10,655 nucleotides of DNA, from positions 1 to 10,655 of the forward strand of contig DQUJ01000068.1 in assembly GCA_015662325.1 (NCBI GenBank), given 5' to 3'. Every line of letters begins with the position of its first letter. Within the stretch, counting starts at the first letter, position 1. The stretch comes from Leucothrix mucor (GTDB taxonomy: Bacteria; Pseudomonadota; Gammaproteobacteria; Thiotrichales; Thiotrichaceae). The translations under genes and the position numbers were made by a program. Positions 1 to 5,674 of this stretch are shown here, in pieces. The notes beneath the pieces were generated by a model, which saw only the letters and a program-made list of their open reading frames with translations, had not been told where the DNA came from and did no database searches.

Positions 1-121
1 CGTCAATATCCGACTCTGATGCGTTTATCCCTGCACGCAGAGAGATAAATTTGTTGTAGATAATAATAAAGTAAACAATCGTTATTATGATGATAATTAA
101 TGAAATGCTGCCCAAGCCCAT
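1..121 (-). CDS. LemA family protein, N-terminal fragment (cut by window edge)
   Basis: This is a partial gene reading leftward off the window; only the first 40 codons are visible. The ATG at 121-119 is preceded by a GGAAG ribosome binding site at 131-127 with a 5-nt spacer. The peptide starts MGLGS, then has a very hydrophobic Ile-rich stretch (about residues 6-22), followed by YNKFISLRAGINASESDID. This layout, a short N-terminal membrane anchor followed by a Tyr-Asn / Leu-Arg segment and a Ser-Asp-Ile-Asp helix, is typical of the start of LemA proteins, whose remainder is a periplasmic helical bundle. The molecular role of LemA in bacteria is not well defined. The gene is divergent from rsmG. 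The family call rests on about 40 residues, so it is good but not certain. Confidence 0.72.
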   Translation of the reverse strand, partial: MGLGSISLIIIIITIVYFIIIYNKFISLRAGINASESDID

Positions 122-152
122 AATGACTTCCTTCTGTTTTTATTTTAATGAG

Positions 153-182
153 TTGAATTATAGAGATTGCGCGCTTTATACA
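153..182 (+). promoter_or_regulatory. candidate promoter for rsmG
   Basis: On the plus strand TTGAAT (153-158) and TATACA (177-182) are separated by 18 bp and each match the sigma-70 consensus at four positions. Transcription from here would give a leader of about 115 nt before rsmG that includes the small ORF at 205-261. The boxes overlap the divergent lemA-side -10. This is a consensus match only; a second, poorer candidate (-10 TAAAAT at 242-247) cannot be excluded. Confidence 0.28.
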
Positions 183-183
183 A
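157..183 (-). promoter_or_regulatory. candidate promoter for the lemA-like gene
   Basis: On the minus strand there is an exact TATAAT at 162-157, about 36 bp upstream of the lemA-like start codon. The best -35 nearby is TTGTAT at 183-178, which matches TTGACA only in its first three bases and leaves a short 15-bp spacer. The -10 is persuasive and the -35 is weak. It overlaps the candidate rsmG promoter on the other strand. Confidence 0.33.
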
Positions 184-204
184 GCTGAATATTTGGAAGC
201 CGTT

Positions 205-261
205 ATGCCACACTACGCTATTGTTTTGCTATTGAGTGGGTTAAAATCCTTTCAATGTTAA
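205..261 (+). CDS. possible 18-residue leader ORF upstream of rsmG
   Basis: An ATG at 205 opens an 18-codon frame ending in TAA at 259-261; the peptide would be MPHYAIVLLLSGLKSFQC. It is preceded by GGAAG at 195-199 with a 5-nt spacer, a good Shine-Dalgarno arrangement. The 9-mer containing that site (TTGGAAGCC, 193-201) recurs exactly at 292-300, where it carries the rsmG ribosome binding site. The peptide is hydrophobic and has no run of one amino acid that would suggest classical attenuation. It could be a leader peptide, a tiny membrane protein, or chance; frames this short arise often at random. Confidence 0.22.
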   Translation: MPHYAIVLLLSGLKSFQC

Positions 262-306
262 ACGCCTATTTAGTTAATAATTTCAATTTTATTGGAAGCC
301 TAATAA

Positions 307-942
307 ATGCAAATTGATGATTTATGGGAGGCTGGCTTAAAGCAGCTGGCACCTACCGCCAATGAAACCTATATTGCTATGTTAAAGCAATACGTTGATT
401 TGCTAAATCGTTGGAATAAAACCTACAACCTCACCGCGGTACGCGATCCAAAAGATATGATCCCCTTACATGTTTTCGATAGTTTGGTGGTGGCTGATAC
501 TATCAAAGGTGATAACTGTTTAGATGTTGGGAGTGGGGCGGGTTTACCAACGATTCCACTGGCTATTTTGCAACCACAGCGACAATTTACTGCATTAGAT
601 ACTAACAGTAAGAAAACGCGTTTTATTCAACAGGCGGTGATTGAGCTATCCTTAAAGAATGTAAAGGTTGAGCATGTACGTGTTGAAAAGTGGAATACGG
701 ATCAAAAGTTTGATGCGATTATTAGTCGTGCATTTGCTTCCATTTATGATTTTGTGACGACATCATCTTCACACCTTTCAGAAAAGGGTGTTTTGTATGC
801 AATGAAGGGGCGTTATCCCGAGGGTGAAATTCAATATTTACCTAAAGAATTTGAATTGGTAAAGAGTCACTCATTAGAAGTACCGTTTGTGGATGGTCAG
901 CGGCATTTATTGGAGATCATTATTAGAGATATGAAAAGATGA
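307..942 (+). CDS. rsmG: 16S rRNA (guanine527-N7) methyltransferase RsmG (GidB)
   Basis: RsmG is a cytosolic Rossmann-fold enzyme that uses S-adenosylmethionine to methylate N7 of G527 in the 530 loop of 16S rRNA. At 211 residues it is close to the E. coli length. Visible family marks are the RWNKTYNLTA segment (about 35-44), the SAM-binding glycine-rich motif DVGSGAGLPTIPLAI (73-87), the following acidic strand end with ALDTNSKKTRF (96-106), ISRAFAS (139-145) and a late QRHL (198-201). The ATG has a GGAAG site at 294-298, 8 nt upstream. The stop overlaps the start of the next gene by 4 bp (ATGA, 939-942), implying translational coupling. In many bacteria rsmG lies between mnmG and parAB; none of those is beside it here. 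In several bacteria, loss of RsmG gives low-level streptomycin resistance. Confidence 0.97.
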   Translation: MQIDDLWEAGLKQLAPTANETYIAMLKQYVDLLNRWNKTYNLTAVRDPKDMIPLHVFDSLVVADTIKGDNCLDVGSGAGLPTIPLAILQPQRQFTALDTNSKKTRFIQQAVIELSLKNVKVEHVRVEKWNTDQKFDAIISRAFASIYDFVTTSSSHLSEKGVLYAMKGRYPEGEIQYLPKEFELVKSHSLEVPFVDGQRHLLEIIIRDMKR

Positions 943-2012
943 AACTAGGGAATAAACGTTCAATTTTTTATTTATTTGTGGCGATGTTGTTGAGTAGTTT
1001 AGTGATTGGGAGTTTTTGCAAAACTAAATTCGATCCAGTGGTTGATGATGTTGATAGCCTATCATCTACATCAAAAGGATCAATTAAAGCATCGTCAACT
1101 TCAAATAAAAACGCTTCTGTTTCCGACCCGGTTTACGCGCCTGTTGATGTCGAAATGCAGCCAAAGCAGGTCGCAAAAAACACGTGGTATGTTCAAGGCG
1201 CGGATGGCATGGCGACCGATAATAAAGGCTTTATTTCCAATGCGGGTTTTGTTGTTACGAGCAAGGGCGTGGTGGTTTTTGATGCGCTGGGTTCGCCTTC
1301 TTTAGCATGGAAATTAGTACAAAAAATTCGAGAAATAACACATCAACCTATCGTCAAGGTGGTCGTTAGTCATTATCACGCCGACCATATTTATGGCATA
1401 CAAGTCTTTAAACAATTAGGCGCAGAAATTATTGCGCCTGATGGCGTGTATGATTATATAGATTCCGATGGCGCTACAGAGCGATTAGAGGAACGACGTT
1501 TTTCATTAGAGCCTTGGGTCAACGATAAAACAGTTGTAGTCACACCCGATAAAATTTTGGATAAGAGCGAGTCATTCACCGTGGGTGATACACGATTTTT
1601 AGTGAATATTATCGGCTCTGCGCATTCTGCGGGTGATTTAACCTTGTATGTGGAAAATGATCGTGTGTTGTTTTCAGGTGATTTGATATTTGAAGGGCGC
1701 GTACCGTTTTTGGGCAGTAACAATACTAAGCACTGGCTAGAAACCTTACAAAAGATGGAAACCAATCAATTACATGCCTTGGTTCCGGGGCATGGTCCAG
1801 CAGCGACTAACCCAAAACAAGCACTGACGTTAACCCGTGAATATCTAGCATTTATGCGTGAAAATATGGCAGAAGCGGTAGAGGAGATGATTGACTTTGA
1901 AGATGCTTATAATCGGATAGATTGGTCAAAATATAAAAATATGCCCGCATTTGATGCGGCTAATCGTAAGAACGCATTTCAGGTTTATTTGTCGATGGAA
2001 AATGAAAACTAA
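939..2012 (+). CDS. exported metallo-beta-lactamase-fold hydrolase
   Basis: A 357-residue protein. Residues 1-27 have a basic start (KLGNKR) and a hydrophobic core typical of a Sec signal peptide or anchor; the Cys at 27 follows Phe, so it does not fit a lipobox. A Ser-rich linker runs to about 65. The rest is an MBL fold with a complete dinuclear metal site: HYHADH (His145, His147, Asp149, His150), His229 in GSAHSAGD, Asp248 in SGD and His285 in PGHG. The segments NAGFVVTSKGVVVFDALGSP and VVVSHYHADHIYG resemble the SoxH-like / quinoprotein-relay group of periplasmic MBL hydrolases. The substrate cannot be read from sequence; a thioester, an ester or a beta-lactam are all possible for the fold. 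It starts inside the rsmG stop codon and probably depends on that transcript. Fold is certain, subgroup moderate. Confidence 0.88.
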   Translation: MKLGNKRSIFYLFVAMLLSSLVIGSFCKTKFDPVVDDVDSLSSTSKGSIKASSTSNKNASVSDPVYAPVDVEMQPKQVAKNTWYVQGADGMATDNKGFISNAGFVVTSKGVVVFDALGSPSLAWKLVQKIREITHQPIVKVVVSHYHADHIYGIQVFKQLGAEIIAPDGVYDYIDSDGATERLEERRFSLEPWVNDKTVVVTPDKILDKSESFTVGDTRFLVNIIGSAHSAGDLTLYVENDRVLFSGDLIFEGRVPFLGSNNTKHWLETLQKMETNQLHALVPGHGPAATNPKQALTLTREYLAFMRENMAEAVEEMIDFEDAYNRIDWSKYKNMPAFDAANRKNAFQVYLSMENEN

Positions 2013-2046
2013 AGACTAAAGACTAAAGACTAAAGACTAAAGACTA
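2008..2046 (+). repeat. 7-bp tandem repeat (ACTAAAG) over the hydrolase stop codon
   Basis: Five perfect copies of ACTAAAG (2008-2042) plus a partial ACTA (2043-2046). The first copy supplies the TAA (2010-2012) that ends the hydrolase gene. Because 7 is not a multiple of 3, later TAA triplets at 2017, 2024, 2031 and 2038 cover all three plus-strand frames, so copy-number change would not extend the protein. The array sits in the 85-bp spacer between two convergent genes. Confidence 0.93.
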
Positions 2047-2097
2047 CAAGAAACACTGCTTGATAAACCTGCGTTTTTTTCTTTAATTTTATGGATA
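2047..2097. other. convergent intergenic spacer without a clear terminator
   Basis: This is the rest of the spacer between the hydrolase and the repeat protein, which converge. On the plus strand a run of seven T (2074-2080) follows a poor A/U stem that can be drawn between 2048-2054 and 2073-2079 with a G:U pair. No GC-rich hairpin precedes either T run in either direction. I would not call an intrinsic terminator with confidence. Confidence 0.35.
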
Positions 2098-4269
2098 TTA
2101 ACGTTGTCTATTGCGTGAACGATTAGGCTGTTGTTGCCGTGGTGCATCCGCAATCGTAAATGTTTGTACCGTTGTTTCTCCTTGGATAATTTTCACGCGT
2201 TCGCTGCCTCTTAAGCCCTTGTAATTAAGATGCACCATATAAGGTTTCGCAGGTAGGTGGAATTTGGCAGTAGATACATTATTTGCTCTGTGTAACAGTT
2301 TTCCACGTAAGTCTGTAACGCTGATATTCCCTTTTATTGCGCGCCCTTGGTGATCTACCACGCGGCTTCTTAGGATTCCTCTTTTAATTTTAGCTGGGGC
2401 TTGAGATTTAAAAGAGCTAAAGTCAGAGCTTTTAAAGCTAACGTTTGTTGCGCGATTCTTGCTGATTTTAAAACTTCTGCTTTTCCTTCTGCCTTTATGA
2501 TTGGCGGTAATAACATATTCCCCAACATCAAGCTTGACCGTAGCGCGTTGTATTTTATTAATCTGCGCGATTTTTTTACCCGACTTTGTTTTGATCACAA
2601 AATCACTTAATAAAGCATTAGGTGCAGTGAGCCTATTTCGTGAACGTTGGATATTGAAGACTAAAGATCCCGAAGCAGGTAAAACTCTAGGTTTAGGCGT
2701 TGTTTTGACTTGTGTATTTCGAGAAGGAGTAGGGCGTGTAGATGGGTTGTTCCTAGTCTGATTGTTGTTATGAGTGTTTGTTGTATTGGTCGTGGGAGCT
2801 GTTGAATTGTTTCGAACGGCTGTTAGTGGTGTATTTTGTTTTGGTGTTTTTGGAATTACTGCAGGAGTAGCTACAGGTGTAATAGCGGGAATCACTGGCG
2901 CTTTTGCCGTCACAGTACCGTGCATCGAGAAAATCTGATTAAGTTTACGATCTGCTTTTACCGTTACTGTTTTTGTAATGGTTTTCATGTTTTTACTTTT
3001 GATGGTAATCCGATAAGTGCCCTTATTTAGTTTGAAGCTAGCAGAATTTGTATAGACCTTTTTTGCAATGTGTTTGCCATTGGTAGTTTGTATATAAAAG
3101 TTAGATTTAACAGGCTTTTGCGTATTGGCGCTGATAGCGCTTAGTTTAAGCGTCCCTTGGTTAATAACCTCTGCTGTTATTTCTGGAATAGTAGGTGGTT
3201 GCTTTACAGGAGCTATCGGAACACTTTTGGGTGTGTCGATGACGGCTGTTTTAATATCAGTTTCAGTTGTTTTTGTTGTGGTGGCAGTTGCGGTAGGTTT
3301 AATAGGTGCAGCAGGTGCAATTACAGGAGGTACAGCCGTTTTTACTGTGTCAATAATCTCTTGTACTTTATCTGTTTCAGGTTTTACTGCCTTTGCAACG
3401 TCAACAACCTCTGTCGTTTCTTTAATAGTCTCTTTTACAACAGGGGGCTGTTTTTCAACGACAGGTTCTATCTGTTTACGTTTAAGCTTAAATATTTGTT
3501 GGCTTGATGAGCCTGCTTTAACAACAAGTGTCTGAACCTCGGTCATCTCATTATGCGTGGCAGTGACTTTATAAGTGCCTGCATCCAGCTCAAATAAGGT
3601 GCTAGAAACATTCTGACGTTTACCCACGATTTTCCCATTCGCATCTTCAATGCTAAATGTTGTCTTTATTGATTGTTTACTTTTAGCAGAAATAGCGGCG
3701 AGTTTTAAAACGCCTGTGGTAATAGCGGCTTGTATAGAAACCGTCGCATTATTAATTTTGTTTTTCTTAACCACAAGCGTTTGTGTTTCTTTTTGCTGGC
3801 CTAGCAGTGTGATGACTTTGTATGTTCCCGTAGGTAAGTGGAAACTCGCTTTACTGTTGTTTTTACTTGCAGCGACACGTTTATTATTTTCATTAAAAAT
3901 TAAAAACTCAACTTTCTGTTTTGCATTTAAATTAAGCGTACCGTAGCTTATGGGCTCTTCTAAAATTTCTGGTTTAAAAGAACCCTGAGTAACTGTTTTC
4001 TCTGTGTCATTCTCTGTATTCTGTTCAGTGTTATCGTGCGGTGTATCTTTAGCAGTTGTGGATGCTGTTGAAGCAGAAGTTGCAGGGTTTGTTGGAGCTG
4101 CTGTAGAAGATGGGTTGTTCACACTAATAGAAGGCGCTGGAATATTTGTTTCTGTAGAGGAAACATCGGGATTTCCTGCTTTGCCAGAGAGTTTTAATAA
4201 ACCTACGACGGCTAACAAAAGTACTAAACCAATGAGTACCCCTTTGAAAAGTTGACCAATTCCGTTCAT
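2098..4269 (-). CDS. membrane-anchored five-module repeat protein of unknown function
   Basis: I do not recognise a named family. The 723-residue protein starts at an ATG with GGAAG 7 nt upstream (4281-4277). Residues 11-26 form one hydrophobic segment (signal anchor or uncleaved signal), followed by a Ser/Thr/Pro/Asn-rich stretch to about 107. Five related modules of 75-85 residues then appear at about 108-181, 183-263, 369-450, 534-614 and 630-707. They share a pattern: G-x-L-x-L start, F-x-I strand, N/S-G-K turn, a F-x-L strand, G-T-Y-(K/R)-(V/I)-T, and a final V-V-K strand. This suggests small beta-sandwich domains like PEGA or carboxypeptidase-regulatory-like modules. Linkers 267-368 (Val/Thr/Pro/Lys) and 453-533 (Pro, then Asn/Thr) are low complexity. 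The C-terminus is strongly basic (ends RSRNRQR). I find no Cys or Trp and no catalytic motif. It follows truB on the same strand after 74 bp. An envelope structural or binding role is my inference. Confidence 0.85.
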   Translation of the reverse strand: MNGIGQLFKGVLIGLVLLLAVVGLLKLSGKAGNPDVSSTETNIPAPSISVNNPSSTAAPTNPATSASTASTTAKDTPHDNTEQNTENDTEKTVTQGSFKPEILEEPISYGTLNLNAKQKVEFLIFNENNKRVAASKNNSKASFHLPTGTYKVITLLGQQKETQTLVVKKNKINNATVSIQAAITTGVLKLAAISAKSKQSIKTTFSIEDANGKIVGKRQNVSSTLFELDAGTYKVTATHNEMTEVQTLVVKAGSSSQQIFKLKRKQIEPVVEKQPPVVKETIKETTEVVDVAKAVKPETDKVQEIIDTVKTAVPPVIAPAAPIKPTATATTTKTTETDIKTAVIDTPKSVPIAPVKQPPTIPEITAEVINQGTLKLSAISANTQKPVKSNFYIQTTNGKHIAKKVYTNSASFKLNKGTYRITIKSKNMKTITKTVTVKADRKLNQIFSMHGTVTAKAPVIPAITPVATPAVIPKTPKQNTPLTAVRNNSTAPTTNTTNTHNNNQTRNNPSTRPTPSRNTQVKTTPKPRVLPASGSLVFNIQRSRNRLTAPNALLSDFVIKTKSGKKIAQINKIQRATVKLDVGEYVITANHKGRRKSRSFKISKNRATNVSFKSSDFSSFKSQAPAKIKRGILRSRVVDHQGRAIKGNISVTDLRGKLLHRANNVSTAKFHLPAKPYMVHLNYKGLRGSERVKIIQGETTVQTFTIADAPRQQQPNRSRNRQR
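2149..3948 (-). repeat. five diverged beta-module repeats within the 723-residue protein
   Basis: The modules are encoded at about 3948-3727, 3723-3481, 3165-2920, 2670-2428 and 2382-2149 (minus strand). Modules 2 and 3 are the most alike: GVLKLAAISA versus GTLKLSAISA, then NGK, then GTYKVT versus GTYRIT. Module 1 lacks several residues after its first strand, and in module 5 the G-T-Y position reads K-P-Y. The similarity is clear in protein but not obvious in DNA, so these look like old duplications rather than a recent expansion. Boundaries are approximate. Confidence 0.75.
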
Positions 4270-4343
4270 GTTTGAGCTTCCAATTTTGTTTTATTAATGA
4301 TTGCTAAGGTATTGTATTCACGAGGTAACAAGTACCGAAATTG

Positions 4344-5264
4344 TTAATTTGTTTTCAATAAACGCTTGGCTGTTAATTGCTGATCACTCGAATATCGGCC
4401 AATACCAATAAAATCATTATTCTCTAAATATAAACGAATCATATCAGACTTTGGGAGATTGTCTCGGGTGACTTTTAAGCCATGTCTAATTAGTTTAGCT
4501 TCTTCATCAGTAAGGATAATTTTGGGTAGTTTAATTAGCGCCGAATCTATAGGTAATAGGGTTTCTGCTAGCTGATTATTTTCTGCGAGTGTTTGAATTT
4601 CTTCGATAGTATACAACTTACTACAATCAAAAGGTTCGACATCGGTGCGTCTTAATAAACTAAGATGTGCGCCACAGCCTAATACTTCGCCAATATCTTC
4701 TGCAAGGGTACGAATATAAGTGCCTTTACTGCATAAAACATCCAAGGTTAGCGTATCGTCTGTCTGAGCAATTAAATTGAGTTGATGAATTGTAACATCG
4801 CGTGCTTTACGTTCAATCTCTATACCTTGTCGTGCCAGTTTATAAAGGGGTTGTCCTTTGTGTTTTAGAGCAGAATACATCGGTGGGGTTTGTTGAATTT
4901 CGCCTCTAAACTTGTCAAGTATAGATTCAATATCTGTAAGTTTTTGATGATCAATATCACGTGTTTGTGAAATATCCCCTTCTTTGTCACCTGTTGTAGT
5001 GGTTTCGCCTAATTTTGCTGTACAGGTATAGCGTTTGTTAGAATCCAATAAAAATGCGGTGACCTTACTCGCCTCTCCAAAACAAATCGGCAGTACGCCT
5101 GTTGCCAGTGGGTCTAGGTTGCCAGTATGCCCGGCTTTTCTTGCACGGAATAGGTTTTTGACTTGTTGGAGTACGCGATTAGAACTGATGCCCAAGGGTT
5201 TATCGAGTAATAGAATGCCGTTGATGTCTTGGGTGTTTTTGCTACGAAACTGTTGTTTTGTCAC
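4344..5264 (-). CDS. truB: tRNA pseudouridine(55) synthase TruB
   Basis: TruB converts U55 in the T-loop of elongator tRNAs to pseudouridine and also acts as a tRNA folding chaperone. At 306 residues it is near the E. coli length. The catalytic motif GHTGNLDPLATG spans 45-56 with the nucleophile Asp51. Other marks are DINGILLLDKP (13-23), KRYTCTAKLG (77-86, active-site Tyr79), PPMYSALKHKGQPLYKLARQG broken across 127-147, and CSKGTYIRTLAEDIG (178-192). A PUA-like C-terminal domain covers about 246-303. The start is a GTG at 5264-5262, 18 bp after the rbfA stop; no ATG lies in frame upstream, and the Shine-Dalgarno is poor, so translation is probably coupled to rbfA. The N-terminal extension before DINGI matches the family. 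Confidence 0.97.
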   Translation of the reverse strand: MTKQQFRSKNTQDINGILLLDKPLGISSNRVLQQVKNLFRARKAGHTGNLDPLATGVLPICFGEASKVTAFLLDSNKRYTCTAKLGETTTTGDKEGDISQTRDIDHQKLTDIESILDKFRGEIQQTPPMYSALKHKGQPLYKLARQGIEIERKARDVTIHQLNLIAQTDDTLTLDVLCSKGTYIRTLAEDIGEVLGCGAHLSLLRRTDVEPFDCSKLYTIEEIQTLAENNQLAETLLPIDSALIKLPKIILTDEEAKLIRHGLKVTRDNLPKSDMIRLYLENNDFIGIGRYSSDQQLTAKRLLKTN

Positions 5265-5282
5265 GAAAAATGAGTGTTTCTA

Positions 5283-5636
5283 TTATTTATCGGAGGCGAC
5301 GGCTTTATCTATCATTGCTGATAAATCATTGGCGCGTTGCTCGGTATCATCGTAAATAAATTTGAGTGAAGGCGTGAGGCGTAATTTAATCGCCTTACCT
5401 AGCTCGCGACGTAAAAACCCCGCGGCATTGTTTAAGCCTTTTTCGCACGCTTCATGTTCGTCTTGATTAAGCGCATCAAAAAATACTTTAGCTTGTGATA
5501 AGTCTTTAGTAACTTCCACATCAAGAATACTCACCATACTTACACGCGGATCTTTAATTTGATTGCGTATAAGCATAGCAAGCTCGCGCTTGATTTGTTC
5601 GCCAATGCGGTCTGTGCGAGAGTAATCGTAAGGCAT
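5283..5636 (-). CDS. rbfA: 30S ribosome-binding factor RbfA
   Basis: RbfA is a small KH-type RNA-binding protein that binds the 5' end region of 16S rRNA and is needed for late 30S maturation, especially at low temperature. The 117 residues have the family's order of motifs: RTDRIGEQIKREL (7-19), KDPRV (28-32), VEVTKDLSQAKVF (40-52), the helix kink AAGFLR (71-76) and KLRLTPSLKFIYDD (84-97). Length is slightly short of E. coli RbfA because the acidic C-terminal tail is short. The ATG at 5636 has GAGG at 5649-5646, 9 nt upstream. It sits 38 bp after infB and 18 bp before truB, as expected for the operon. Confidence 0.97.
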   Translation of the reverse strand: MPYDYSRTDRIGEQIKRELAMLIRNQIKDPRVSMVSILDVEVTKDLSQAKVFFDALNQDEHEACEKGLNNAAGFLRRELGKAIKLRLTPSLKFIYDDTEQRANDLSAMIDKAVASDK

Positions 5637-5674
5637 TTTTTACAACCTCGCTATCGAAAAATGTATTTGCATCG

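Noticed and set aside
939..1025. Lipoprotein signal at Cys27 of the MBL hydrolase
   Set aside because: The residues before the Cys are G-S-F, and Phe at -1 does not fit the lipobox requirement for Gly, Ala or Ser.
2008..2046. CRISPR-like array
   Set aside because: The unit is 7 bp with no spacers; it is a simple tandem repeat.
3125..3535. Plus-strand hydrophobic open frame (136 codons) antisense to the repeat protein
   Set aside because: The apparent Val/Ile/Gly-rich membrane protein is produced by the Thr/Pro/Val-rich linker read in reverse. The minus-strand frame has a good ribosome binding site and coherent protein repeats, so it is the real gene.
4311..4343. Separate promoter for the repeat protein (TACAAT at 4316-4311) and a terminator after truB
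   Set aside because: The -10-like box has no acceptable -35 at 16-18 bp, and the only hairpin (GGTA/TACC) is 4 bp with no T run, so neither can be supported.
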